A stretch of 64,000 nt of DNA from Symbiodinium natans (lineage: Eukaryota; Sar; Dinophyceae; Suessiales; Symbiodiniaceae): the NCBI GenBank assembly GCA_905221605.1, contig CAJNDS010002071.1, forward strand, positions 245,001 through 309,000, read 5' to 3'. Shown here one piece after another: positions 12,324 to 24,121 of this stretch (position 1 is the stretch's first letter; each line of letters starts with the position of its first letter). The notes beneath the pieces were generated by a model. It saw nothing but the letters and a program-made list of their open reading frames with translations, did no database searches and was not told the DNA's origin. The position numbers were made by a program, and so were the translations under genes.

Positions 12324-12718
12324 CTGTACACTAGCGGTTTTCTCACTTCTTGTATTGTGTAAACCCTATAAACCTTAAATCCAAAGCCTGAATTGGCCGA
12401 AGCCGTTTTAATTCTCAGATTGCAGGACGCGCCTTGCGCCCGGAAGCTTGGGGGACAGACCAGCAACACGTGGGCGATTTGGCGATGAACGGAGCCGGCG
12501 TTCGTCAAAAAGAATGCACGCGTGTCACGCGTGGGACCAGTTCGCCCCACACGGCAGGCGCGCAGGGAATGTTCCGATTTTCCTAAATCTCTTTGCAACT
12601 TGGTAGTTTGTACAGTTTCGGAACGATTTGGCCGTATCGGGAAGAAGCTCACGCAAGGGTTGGGGTTTTTGTTTCTGCACTTGATCTTCGCTACTCGCCA
12701 TCTCCTCAAAGCCACAAG

Positions 12719-12990
12719 CTAAGAGCAAGGGAAAGGGCAAAGGTGGCAGGAAGGACAATGGCATAAAGCAAGGTCCATTGTTGAAGAAATTTGGAGCGTG
12801 CCGATTTGGAGACAATTGTTACTTCAAACATGACTCCAATCCGAAGCTTGTTCCGAAACCCAAGGTAGCACCAGTGACATCGTTGCAAGTTGTGCAGGCA
12901 CCGAGTGCCTATCTTGGAAATTCGGGAAGTGTTGTTGTGGGGAGAAATGGATTGCCCGAGCAGGCCACGGCGTGGGCGCAAAGGTGAAAC
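12719..12990 (+). pseudogene. CCCH-type zinc-finger coding fragment
   Basis: A Lys/Gly-rich lead-in (SKGKGKGGRK-like, about 12,724-12,757) runs into LLKKFGACRFGDNCYFKH. This has the C-x5-C-x3-H part of a CCCH finger but lacks the first Cys. Such fingers after KGKGK stretches are common in Ty1/copia-like polyproteins and RNA-binding proteins of dinoflagellates (from memory). The frame closes at 12,987. A downstream frame at 13,040-13,159 is acidic (EDEEETSESG) and may be part of the same broken gene. No RT or integrase follows. Confidence 0.4.
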
Positions 12991-15900
12991 GCCACATTGG
13001 TTACATGTGGCCCAAAGGAAGATCTGCCAGGGCTGCCAGGGCAATGGAAGTCTTGAGTGGATTGGAGGAGAGGAGCCAGGTCTGGAACCCGGCCCCGACG
13101 AAGATGAGGAGGAGACATCGGAATCTGGTGCGGATGATGGATCGTCCGTGCTCCGATGATGGTCCACCGACAATCCTTGGTGCGTTTCAGGGATTCAATA
13201 CATTTCAAGAACCTAGGGGGAATATTGAAAATCAAATCATCCCATTATCACAAAATTTTGGAACCCATATGTCGCCCATCATGCCTTTAACAAATGACGG
13301 TGACATTCGGCTTGGAAATGGTTCTCGCCGGTGAAGGAAGTGCAAAGTCATGTTCAAGTTGAAGGCTCATTATATGGAAGGATATAAATGCCTCTCCTGT
13401 ACTACACAGCTGCTCAGGAGCGGTTGTTTTCTTCAAAAAATATTCATGGAAAATGATGCTGCGTGAAAGATGAAAACAACAACAGCCAATGGCGACTTCA
13501 GCGGTTGGGTTTGATTCGGCATCTAGTCTGCCGGACGTACAGAAGTTTGTGGCTGATGGAGGGTTCGTCAGATTTTTCATGAATCCTTGAGTCGACTACC
13601 GCCGCCTTGCTCCCCAAGCCGGCCGGTCATGACCACACTGACACCCCCTGCCATTCAACAGGCTCACATCCCCAAAAGTGCAAAGACACCGTTAGCAGGA
13701 TGTAATGGCAACATGCACTGTTCGCGCTCTTTTGCATTTTTGTTCCTGTCCTGCGGGTCGTGCCATGTCGAAAGCACCTGCCAGAAAGTGGTTCAGCTGC
13801 AAAGCTTGTTGCCATGTGCAAGTAAGTTGCAACATTCGGGTGTGGTTTTTGTTACGGAGGAGTGGCTGGTCTTCTTGGGAGCTTGATTCGAGGTCTTGCC
13901 GTGGCGACGCCGCATCAGGCCAGAATTGCGTCTTTCCAACATGTGCAAAGCAGATAACGTTCGCGATTCAATGGGTGAAAGCTGTGGAAGAGCAAAGATG
14001 ATGTTCACAAATAATCTCACAGCCTGCCATTTTTGTTTGTATGCAGTGTCCGGCTGTGAATGCAGTTGCGCACAAGGCTTCAGTCGAAACATCGCTCAGA
14101 GATTGCCATGTGAAAGCAAGTAAGGGGTACTTTGCAATGCGACCACAGCTGCCTTGAAAACTTTTGGCTCAGCATCACCTTTCGTTGGAAACCAGCATGC
14201 TGTTCTGTCGCCCTAGACAGGTCCACCAGGGTAGAGTTCAAGTGGATACCAGGTGGATGCCAGTGCAAGGAAGCACAGCTACACTTTGATTTCGAGCCGA
14301 TTGGAGCCCATGCGCTTCAACGCCTTGGTCAACAATGTTGCGGATACCGTTCTGTCTTGGTCGACCTGACGAACCACGCGCTCCTTTCGGAGAGAAGCTA
14401 CGGTCATGGCTGCGCATTGTAGTGCAGTCTCTCTGGCAGCCGCAGCTGATCTTGGTCACAGTGGCGTGTGCAGGTTGGTGGCTTGCAGACATGTGCTAAG
14501 TACCCGACAGATGTAGTCAAATGCAGGTTTGTGTTGGTGCCGATTTCGTAAGCGAGTTGGTCGAGCTCTGGAAGCCCTGTAAAGCTTCATCGAAACACTG
14601 GAGACGTCTGACGACCATGACGTGGACAGGTGTAGTTTGCTTCCTCGTCTGCCGGCGACGGCGCCGTCGCTTTAAACCAGCGATTTCGAAGGTGGGGCAG
14701 TCTTTTAACAATTTATCTGAACCATGGTCGACATATGGACATGGCATGTGTGATGCAGGAGCGAAGCACCACGATTTGCATCCATCCCGCCGGCGCCTGC
14801 TTTCGAGCCGAGGGACAGCCGGCCCGTGATTTGGGTGTCCTCGCAGCAACCTGGCATTGGAGCTCATGTGAGCATGTGATTGTTACTGATAGTTGCCTGA
14901 TGTTGTAGTGTTCTGTTGATCTCTGTTGCGGTGTCAATATTGGAACATGCTCAACATGTCTCAACACAAGGCAGCCCGCTTGAAGCGAGAGCGCGGACAC
15001 ACCTCCATCCTGGAGCATCCACAGCATGGCGCTTGTCCTTTGCAGAATTTTTCTATCCTCTTGTCAATGTTCCACTATTCCAATGCTTTTTCGTGCATAG
15101 AATCCGGGTGTTGCGAGTCTTCGCGCCGGTGGCATCCTGTGCCTTGATGCTGACTGATCTTGTCTGGCGAGGAGCTCTTTGCTGGCTCGGGCATGCGGGC
15201 AGCACGTTATCTCTTGGAAGGTGCTCGCTGCAGCCATGACGCTGCAATGAAGCCATGTGAGACTCCTGTGACCACTGCGGGAACATAAGGGAAGCTGGGA
15301 AGTGGGAGGCGCAGCAGATTTCGTCTGGGCCAATGAGGCAAATCAGGCGGGACAGCTGTGTGGGATCTTTGGCCAATGCATGCCAGAAAAGGGAAGCCTT
15401 TCGTGGTTTTTGTGCCATGTTGGGCCGATGCCATGCCTAGGCATCGCACAAACTAGAACATCCTGTTGGCAGACTCCTCTTGAAGTTTCATGAAGAAGCC
15501 TTTGCATGTTTCCAGGAGCTGTTCGAGACCTTGTTGAACAATGTGCAACAGGCAAGCTCCAGTCATGTCTTGTTAAGCAAAGTGTTGCCTTTTTGATCTT
15601 CGTGGCTTTATGTGTAGCCCGCCGAAGGCGGCTTCAGCAGCAGGGCAGGCCTTTGAGGACAGACGTTTTCGCAGTGCTCAGTGGATCCCAGCGGGCTGAT
15701 GCGGGCTGTGTGCATTGTGTGCATTGTATGCAGAGGATCACCGTTGCTCGGACCTGCTACCTGAATGGGCTGCTCCCCACAGCTGGCGCCTCCAGGCCCG
15801 AGGCTGACGAAGAGTGCATGTGCAGAGATGCTCAGACATGTGCAGAAATGCAGAAAGATGTACGTAGGCATCAGTGAAGACATGTGAGTTTTGTGACATC

Positions 15901-18265
15901 TCGTGCAAGTGAGGAGGGCCTTCCTCTCCACGGAAGAGAGGCCGGCCCACATCCGGGATGGCGGCGCTGCCCGTCCCTTGTCCAAGTACAATCGATAGGC
16001 AACGTAGGATGTTGGCAGTTCGCCTTGAGACGTCCTGCTGTGTCCTGTCGTGTCCTTCCTAAGGAGATCAGACAAAGACTCTGGTTCTTCAGCGCTTGGC
16101 TGGCGGGTGACTCACTGGGAGTCCAAGTCCTTGCTTGGCTTCTTGGTTTTCTTGGCTCACGAAGACTAGCGGCAAAACCAATGAGATGAGCATAACCGAG
16201 GATACTGTCAGGCTGTGAACCGACAGTTTGACTTTGTGGATATTGACGCTTCAATCGCCTCCGGCTGTTCCCACATTGGAGCAACTCTCGAGCTGGTACG
16301 GCCAGGCGGATGCAGAGACCCATTTGCCAAAGCTCAACTGTATTCGAGCTGCATTTTCATGCAGCAAGATTTCAGCTCTTCACGTTGGAGTCTGACATTT
16401 CAGGTGGGCTGCTATATTTGGCTGCGACCGGTTTGACAGCAACGAAGCCTTCACTGGCTTTCCAGAGCTTGGGCGTGCGGCTGGCTCGATGCCCGTGTTG
16501 TGCTCAGCCCGACCTTGTTGCCTCGGAATTGTTGTTCTCTAAGTCGCTCTTGCAGTCCGGTTCCGGTGCCCTGGAGATCTGGAGATGCGTCATCTAGAAA
16601 CATATAGAAGAGGCGAGGAGAGCAGCACACAAAGGCAGAGGCTTTGCAGGGCGCAGCTCTGAGATGGAAACTTGCATCTCCCCCGAAACCATGTCTTGAC
16701 GTGCCATCATCGGACGCGTGTTGCCAATCTCGCACGTACAAGTTTCCGAGCTCCTTGAGGGGGGCGACCTCAGGGGCTTCGGTGCAATATGGTGAGACCC
16801 ATGTTACGACATGTTGCGACGCGTACGCGAAATCTTGTGAATCTGGTCACAAGTTGTGCATGTCCTGGCATGTCGAGACAAATCGTCGGTGAGCAAGTAT
16901 TGAAATTCAGGCTGTGCTGCGCTGCTGTACGGTGATGACAGAACAGACTTAGGGGTTGGTTGATGTGGCCACAGAGGTGTAGCACGTACAGGCAGAAAGT
17001 TATCCAATGGTTCGCAGATGCTTGCAGTTATGCCGAGTGCATTCAATGCTGTACCGCTCATTTTAGGCCCACAGAAACTTTGCACGACCACATGGCACGA
17101 GCGCTTATTTGGCGAGCTTTGGATTGCATGGCTTAAGAAGAGGCCTTTACACGGTGTTTTGGCGGTGCTGCTGAACACGTCCAGGAATGGTGTCTGCTGC
17201 AGACAGTTTGGGACTCATCGCGCAGCCACTCTTCAGTCTCTACCGTGGAACCGGTTTCTTGGCTTACTGATGTCGCAGTGGCAGCTTCCCCAGTTTAACA
17301 GCTTTGCGCTAGCTTGGGTTCTGTTGTCGGTGAGAAGTCAGAGAACAACAGGAGATGTCTTCCGAATCCTGTTCCGTGTGGTGCGCAGATCTGGTGAGAG
17401 CATCTTGGGCTTTTGATGCCAAATTGAAGCCACTGTTCCTCCCTGTCGGTATGAGTCGTCCTTGATGGGTCGGGGGTGCCTTTAGATTCAACTTTGAGGT
17501 GCTCCGTGCGCGGGTTTTGGAATTTGATCAGGGTTCACTTGTGACGGCCAGTTGACTTATAAGCATCTCGAATTGGCAAAGACCGTTTGAGCCGAGATCT
17601 GCGCAAGCCTCAAGGTACCTTGAGGGCGTTCTGCTGTGGAATCTGCTGCGACTGCAATGTTTATGTGGGCCCATTGGAAGAGGAAGGCCTGCTGGGCAGC
17701 TTGGCTTACACAGGCTAGAGTGGCTAGAGTCGTTTTTGCTAGTTCAAACACCGTCTTGCTTTGCTGCTGAGCTTGCTGCTGTAGCAAGTTGTTGCTGCCG
17801 TATCAGCAGGTTACAGCAGGTCGGCCTCAACCACCAGAAATGCATGCTACTTCCATCTCCAAACTCACAATGGCATTGCCACCTTCTCTGATGGCTCAGG
17901 TGGCCATAGAACAGTCACAGATTGCCACTTTTCAACCTGCTAAAAGCACTGAAACGCCAAGCCTACTTCACCTCAAATCTGAGGGCGGTGCGGAACAAAT
18001 TAACTGCCGAAAAGAGATAGTATATTTGGGATACATATTGTATATTCACTAGTGTGCTAACCGTATAGGAAATTAGTTAAACAAAGTAGCCTCCTCAGAC
18101 ATAGGGGATAGTTTGTGTAAATTTGTCAATCAAGTTACAAAAATATAACTACGATATATTGAATATGTTGCATGTCTCTAACAGTTGAAGTGACATATGC
18201 CTTTTACCTTGGAATTAAGCCCTTAAACGTACTAGAATAAGCTTTCCGAGCATTGGAATTCAACC
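12991..18265. other. Gene-poor stretch with weak coding-like fragments
   Basis: No domain is recognised. Short frames have plausible composition and end at GTAAG-type donors, for example about 13,764-13,818 (MSKAPARKWFSCK...) before GTAAGT, and about 14,050-14,111 before GTAAGG. They cannot be linked with confidence. The sequence turns AT-rich at about 18,000-18,240 and shows no repeats by eye. Confidence 0.3.
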
Positions 18266-18269
18266 CCAG

Positions 18270-18640
18270 CTCGTTTTCCCAAATTCCCAGATTCCTAGAT
18301 TTGCCGGCCTTATGTTCTCAGAGACCCAGATTCTCAGACTTGCCGGCCCGATGTTCTCAGATTCCCAGCTTGCCAGATTTGCCGGCGCTTGTTCCCAGAT
18401 TCCCAGGTTTGCTTGCCTTGTATTCCCAGATTCCCAAATTCCCAGATTTGCTCGCCCCGTGTTCCCAGATTCCCAGATTTGCCGGCCCTGTAACGAGTTA
18501 GGGTGAGAAGATCTCGGAATTTTGGAACTTGGAGTGAGAAAATCTGACAACTTGGGAATTTAGGAATCTGTGAATCTGGGAAGCTGGGGTGAATTTTCTG
18601 GGAATCTGAGAAGCTGGCAATCTGGAATCTAAGATGACCC
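18270..18640. repeat. CCCAGATTC repeat that switches strand
   Basis: From about 18,275 to 18,485, units of roughly 24-40 bp repeat TTCCCAGATTCCCAGATTTG and CCGGCC. From about 18,510 to 18,635 the complementary form (GGAATCTGGGAA, GAAGCTGGGG, GGGAATCTGAG) takes over. The whole is an imperfect inverted structure built from one short motif. Reading frames here (SQIPRFA-type) are repeat artefacts. Confidence 0.75.
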
Positions 18641-18708
18641 AAATTTAACACGAGTTTTCCGCGAGAGGAGGGGGAGGGGGGCAGCCACAAATAATTGAAT
18701 ATGTCTGT

Positions 18709-18710
<2 letters not shown>

Positions 18711-18739
<29 letters not shown>

Positions 18740-18741
18740 GA
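18711..18741. repeat. (GA)n microsatellite
   Basis: About 30 bp of AG repeats with one interruption (GAGAGACAGAGAG). Confidence 0.9.
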
Positions 18742-20140
18742 GGGGAACGATTGAAACTGGCCTCGCAATGCCAAGCAGACTCGAGCCAGCTTGAACAACC
18801 ACGCATGCTGTCACGTCATCCAAGGTGCGCGCCATGCCCGACCCAGATGCCGCAATTGTCATTCCAGTGATTTCGTATCTGGTTGCACAAGTTGCCAATG
18901 TCTTGCAAGTGGCAGTTCTGAAGCTTGACGTGTGACAGTGCAAAGAATGGCAAAGTGTATCATTTTCTCGAGTGAGTTTTGGCAGTTACTGATCTTGCCA
19001 AGCTACTGTACAGACCGGACAACTGCTTTGATAGTTGGAAGTCAACCTGAGCAAGTGTGAATCAGGTTTGCTGGGGTCCTTTGTGGACAGGCAGCTTGAA
19101 TTCAGACACTCAGCGTTGACCAAATTGCAGGCTCCGTGTTGCCGATTTGTATGTTTGCAATCTTTGGGTTCCAAAGCTACACGTTCATCGTGCGCCACAT
19201 CGTCATTGTAACGGCCTTGCGCTTGATGGACTAAGGACCCATTCCTTGCACAGCTTCAGGCTGATGCGGCCATGCGAGGATGGTTGCAGGACTTTGTCAT
19301 GTTGGCCATGTTGGCGAACCTCCAACAACTGGAACAGATTCTGCTCATGCACTTGGTTCTGTTGGCTTGCAGCGGCAGGAGCCAGCGAGCTTGGAAGGTC
19401 ACCTTGCGAGCTTGTGACAGGGAACATTTGTAGAAAGGCTATGCTGCGTGGCGGGCTCGTGACAGGTTTTTGCAAAAAGATGTATATGTTGTTAGTTTGG
19501 ATCGAGATTTGGTACAGCTGCCGGAGTATGCTGCAAAGACAAACTTCGGTTCGTTATCTGTTGGTCAATGCCCCGTTACATAGATCATTGTGCCAAAGGA
19601 TCGCTGGTTCTTCTTTTGAAGAGAATCTGTGTTGTTGGCAAGGCAGCCGCACGTCACCACTCGCAGAGCTGCTGCCAAGGAGCGGTTGAGAAATGTTGAG
19701 AGTGTGTTCTCTTGGAGACGGCGCTGTGAATTTGCTTCTTTGAAGAGGCTTCGGGCAGAGGCATCAGCAGAGGCCGCTGCAGAGGCCTGATCTAGTTTTT
19801 GTTTGGGATTCATGGTTGAACATGTCGTTGAAAGTGCCTCAGGCTACGGGCGCAATGCTTCGTCCGTGGACGCTGCGCTTGCCAGCAGTGGCGCAGCGTG
19901 GAGGACCGCTGTGCCCTGTGCCCTGAACAGTCAGTCTGGATGGCCCAAGCAAGACGGGCTGGATGCGCTGAGTCTAGATGTTGCCATGTCCGTCATGTCT
20001 TTCAGGAGCAACCGTAGACCACAAGACTTTGTATTTTCATTTGTAACGCTACGCGACCCGCTTTGGTTCGGTCCAGCGCATCCGCGTGAGCATGGTGATT
20101 CCGCAGCACCCAAGTCGCTGGACCCCAAGCAATAAGGGTT
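18742..20140. other. No recognisable gene
   Basis: Frames of up to 180 aa (19,147-19,689 plus) occur without motifs. A 35-codon frame at about 18,832-18,930 (MPDPDAAIVIPVISYLVAQV...) has exon-like composition. The plus-strand frame ending at 20,135 is plausible but unrecognised. Confidence 0.3.
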
Positions 20141-20312
20141 GGGTTCAGGGTTTAGGGTTCCGGGATTATGGTTTATGGTTTAGGGTTTAGGGTTTAGGGC
20201 TGAGGGTCAGTTTAGGGTTGAGGGCTTGGGGCTCAAGGTTTACGGTTTGGGGTTTAAGGTTTTTGGGTTTAGGGCCTGTTTAGGGTTCAAGGTTCAAGGT
20301 TCAGGGTTTAGA
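20140..20312. repeat. Degenerate TTTAGGG-type array
   Basis: GGTTTAGGGTTTAGGGTTTAGGG embedded in variants (GTTTATGGTTTAGG, GGGTTCAAGG, GGTTTTTGGGTTTAGGG). It is an interstitial, decayed, G-rich telomere-type repeat on the plus strand, about 6.5 kb from an opposite-orientation array at 26,803. Confidence 0.85.
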
Positions 20313-22480
20313 AGGTTCGGCTAGGACAGGATTCGTTACCTAATGCTCACACCAGTTGAGCCGCGGGCCCTCAAGCAAAAGGCAGGCGGGTGGGTGGGGG
20401 GGGGCAGGGGCAGAGCGGGGGAGGGGGGGCCTGCTGGGCGTCCCGGCGAACCGGCCGGGCCCGCCGCTTTCAGATCGTGGTCGCCTCGGTGGATTGAATT
20501 GGAACGCTTTGTCTAGTCGGACTGCTCGTATTCTTGGCAGAGCATGAGCTTATTTGAACAATTGTCTACTCCTAGACCTTTTCTCGTAAATTGAAGGTTC
20601 GGAACATGCAGCGTGGGGGTGGGGGGGGGAAGGGGGTAGGCAGAGCCAATTCATTGTATTTGCTCTCCTTTGCCTCGGCATGTTTGAAGCCCCAAGTCCA
20701 TCGAACTATGTTCCAGCCTGTCTTGATGTATGCAGTGGAATGCACCACTCTGTCTCCTTCCAACTTACATGTGTGGATTCGGTTCACTTAAACAGTATCG
20801 ACAGATTTGAAAGATGAGATCTGCATAATGCCCCACAGACGCTCCTTGCTCCAGCGAGTATGTGGCAGACCTTGCCTGTACGGCCAGAATCGACAGAGAC
20901 CCCTTGGACACCACCCTGGAAAACGATAGAACTGTAGTTTTCCCCCAAAAAAATTTGTCTTAACGGGGCAATAACGATAAAATAACGAAGGCAATCAATA
21001 GAATTATGCATTGATAGGGGCTTGTTACTATTGATCCAAAAGTTAGGAATGTTATGAATTCAAAATGCGTGTGTGAAAAAAGATATTAATAAGAATATTG
21101 TCATGAATCCTGCAAACTTGGCATGCGAACCCCTTAAATATTGATGCATTATTCGCTTCGCCTCCTTATAATCCGAATACAATTGCGAACGAAGAAAAGT
21201 ATTCATGTTTATGATCAGATGCGATCGTTCAAATCGGAAAACGCACACTTCCTTCGCCATGTAGCTGACCAAGTAGCTGACCATGTCGTTGACCATACAG
21301 CAGCCCATGTGTGGCATCTTCGGCTTTGAAGAGTGGCCATCGAAAAGTAGCACCATCACAAAGTCATCCCTAACAGCACACACCATCACAAAGTACTCTC
21401 TGTTACCTCTACCAGCTGTGCATGCGCAAGCGTCGCCGCTGTGCTCGCCGCAGTTCTCATTGCTCCCTTCGCAAAAGCGTTGCTTGCCGTGTCCGGCGTT
21501 TGTCTAGCTGTCGTAACCCAAACAAATCTCAAGTCCGTGTTGACGGTCGCACAGATGCGACTTTTGGCGGGAAAACTGCCCTTTCCCATGGCAAAATAAG
21601 TTGGCAATCTTTTCTTGTCTTGTTTCCTTCAAGCCTTGCCTTTTGCATAACTGACGTGATTTGCCATGTTTCGTGCCAGCAGGCTGCCCACCTCCCAAGC
21701 TTGGACAACTTTTGGAGGCACATCCCAATTCTGCTGCGCCCTCTACACTTGCCAGATTCCGTAAGGTTGACCCACAAATACGATGATCAGGAGCTGAGTT
21801 CAGTCGGGCACACAGCCTGCCGCTCTTCCTTTGGACCAGCAGCTGGGCAAGCACTCTTAGACCATGGTCGGAGCGCTTGGGTTCCACTGCTTTCCACTGG
21901 TCTGGACTTGGGGGTATTTGAAACTGCCCAAGCGTGCAGAAGTAGGTGGCCTCCTGAATCAAGCCTTTGGTCTGCTGGCTTGATTCTGAAGTGGTGTTTA
22001 GGAAGTCAGCATTTCTTTAAGTTTCGGACCCGTTCTAGGAGCAGTGGATGCAGTTGCCCAGGAGCACTTTCGAACATCTGCAGACGTGTCAGAGGTGGTG
22101 ACGATTGCCCAAAATCTAAGCCTCAACCGCAGGCCAAGGAGCTTGCAGAAGCCTGTGCGAAAAGTTCAGGCTGTGCACAGCCACGTCGAGCAAAATGCCA
22201 GCGCAAGCAAAGGGATCCAGATTGTTTACTGCGCACTCGGTTTCGCTCCTAAGCACCGGTACTCAGTCATGCCCAGAGCGGCAATCTGCAAATGATTACT
22301 CGACATTTCAGAAGGGTATTGGATGGAGGCCGAAGCTGTGAAGTGGTGAAGCGAGTGGATTCCGTGCAGGTACCCAGGCGCGATGCAAGCGGCATTGGAG
22401 GCACCGATGAACTGCTCCAGCGGTTAAGACTTTTTCCAAGGCCCACGCCACGAATAGATGAATAGATGATCGCTTGCTGC

Positions 22481-22482
<2 letters not shown>
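20313..22482. other. Unassigned; longest open frame 21422-22252 (+, 276 aa)
   Basis: The 276-aa frame begins Arg/Cys-rich and has no motif I recognise. A 152-aa antiparallel frame (21,504-21,962) overlaps it, so either or neither may be coding. G-rich runs at 20,395-20,430 and 20,610-20,640 lie upstream. I do not call a gene. Confidence 0.2.

Positions 22483-22483
<1 letters not shown>

Positions 22484-22513
<30 letters not shown>
22484..22513. repeat. (TG)n microsatellite
   Basis: About 30 bp of GT repeats, the same type as the longer arrays that flank the large element. Confidence 0.9.
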
Positions 22514-22515
<2 letters not shown>

Positions 22516-22856
22516 TAGTCCTTGCCCTTGCATATCCTGGATGCTCCCATCTGCCGGACCCAATATTCTCAAAGTGGGCCCCGGCGACGCAGAAGTATAA
22601 GTTCTTTCCTGCAGCAAGTAGATGTGTTTCCTAGCCCAGCCAGTCCGAATGCACAGTCTTCGCTATTGTGCCCCCCATGCTATCAGGCCAGCATAGGCTA
22701 GCCAATGCTTCATTGATAACGTCAGTTTTAGAGTGCGGAGAGATGGCGCACAACCGCTGGTGTCTTGTCCTCAGACGGTGCTTCGTGCAGTATGCAGAGG
22801 GTTTGTCTCGAAGACGTCTTGAAGGTTGAAGACACGTGCACGACATTGCGCGATGT

Positions 22857-22899
22857 GTGATTGTGAGAGATTGTGAGAGATTGTGAGAGATTGTGAGGT
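22857..22899. repeat. Tandem ATTGTGAGAG
   Basis: Three to four copies of ATTGTGAGAG in direct order. Confidence 0.85.
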
Positions 22900-23044
22900 C
22901 TGTGCCTTCTTCTGCTATTTCAGCTCCTGGAGGTGCCCTGCACGAGAAAAGGTGCCTTTTTGTGGAAAGCGCTGGAGAACTGGCCAACTGGGATCCTGAC
23001 AGTCGGAGAACCTACTGCAAGGAAGCGTTCAGGAATGGGATCCC

Positions 23045-23560
23045 GAACTAAGGGGCCATGTGAATTTCAGAGCTCTCCAGCGATTCAGAAACTGGACGCG
23101 ATACAGGAAACCCGGATTCGGGGAAGTGCGGTTTAGAAAACTCGGTGATTTAGGAAACTGCGGTTCCAGAGCTTGCGATTCAGGAAACTACGCGGTTCAG
23201 GAAACTGTCTCGCGGCGGTTCAGGAAACCGCAAGATGCAGGAAACCGTCTTCACGCGATTAAGGAAACCGAAATTCAGGAGCTAAACAATTCAGGAAACT
23301 GGTTTCACTCGACATCACTCGACTCAGGAAACTGCCCGATTCAGGGGTAGGGAGTGGGTGGGGGAGATGACGTTCATGTCAAGGGTGCTTTCGGAACACT
23401 TTGTGACCCGAATCCGCGGTTTCCGAAATCCGCATTCTTGGTTTGTGGAAACTGAGTTCTCCAGTTACCCGACTCTGCGTTCTCCGGTTTTCGAATTTTT
23501 CCAGTTTCCGAATCCACGCGTTTTCAGTTTTCGATTCCGCTGCTGGCCCCCACGGCGTTT
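23045..23560. repeat. TTCAGGAAACTG repeat that switches strand
   Basis: From about 23,080 to 23,345, TTCAGGAAACTG, TTCAGGAAACCG and similar units recur every 20-35 bp. From about 23,405 to 23,540 the complementary sense appears (GGTTTCCGAAATC, TTTCCGAATCC, CAGTTTCCGA). The design matches 18,270-18,640 but uses another motif. A G-rich spacer at 23,346-23,368 separates the halves. Confidence 0.7.
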
Positions 23561-23867
23561 GGCTTGAGACGCCAACTTCGGCTCTGACTCTGAGGAGACA
23601 AGCTCTTCCAACAACTCGGAGCACTTGGAGGAGCATCAAGTCTTGGGAAGTTTTGGCCTGTGCGGCATCGTCAGTATCGGAAAGAAGCTGGGGCTGGCCA
23701 TAGGGGGATGTGGGCTCAGATGTGGGCAGACGCAGGCGAAGCTTCCAGCACCTCCTCGTCTGGCCAGCTTGGCGGAGACCGCGAAGGAGATCGCGAAAAT
23801 AAAGCAGGCGCAGGGCTTCGCAGGGCTGTGTTTGCAATGTTTGCAACACTCTCAAAGTCTAATCTAA
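23559..23867 (+). CDS. Coding-like 3' exon or gene tail, unknown product
   Basis: This frame runs open to a TAA at 23,865. It begins acidic and Ser/Asn-rich (SDSEETSSSNNSEH) and continues with a small hydrophobic Gly/Cys segment (GLCGIVSIGKKLGLAIGG). It then becomes an Ala/Lys helix (LAETAKEIAKIKQAQ) and ends with two Cys-containing turns. Composition is that of real protein rather than a chance frame. The product is not recognised. It may be the last exon of a gene whose upstream exons I cannot place. The next coding-like stretch starts 34 bp downstream in another frame. Confidence 0.35.
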
Positions 23868-23901
23868 GCCCCTACGCCAGCCGAAAGCTTTGGGTAGCTG
23901 C

Positions 23902-24121
23902 ATGATGCCAGCCGTGCCCTTGCATCAGAAGCTGCATGGCGAATACGTCACCTACATCAATGGCAGGGAGGCCCTGTCCTCGAACATGAAAACCTCGCGA
24001 CAGAAGTACAATGCCAAGTTGTCGTTTCGTCATCTCCGGATGACAGAGGGTGCACCACCATGCAAGACTGAGCTCCAAAAATATGTTGATGTGGGCATCA
24101 GCTGTCGTGCCTCACGTTGCA
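23902..24121 (+). CDS. Coding-like exon, unknown product
   Basis: Starts at a tandem ATG pair and reads MMPAVPLHQKLHGEYVTYIN, then a basic stretch with SRQKYNAKLSFRHLR and a tail with PPCKTELQKYVDVG and CRASRC. It stays open to about 24,121 and then meets TAA within a few codons, so a splice junction near TTGCAG/GTTACC is possible. Composition strongly suggests coding. There is no family match from memory. It could be fused by splicing to the frame just upstream. Confidence 0.35.

Noticed and set aside
21422-22252. 276-aa plus-strand ORF as a gene
   Set aside because: No motif, competing antiparallel frame, composition not convincing; kept only as an unassigned region.
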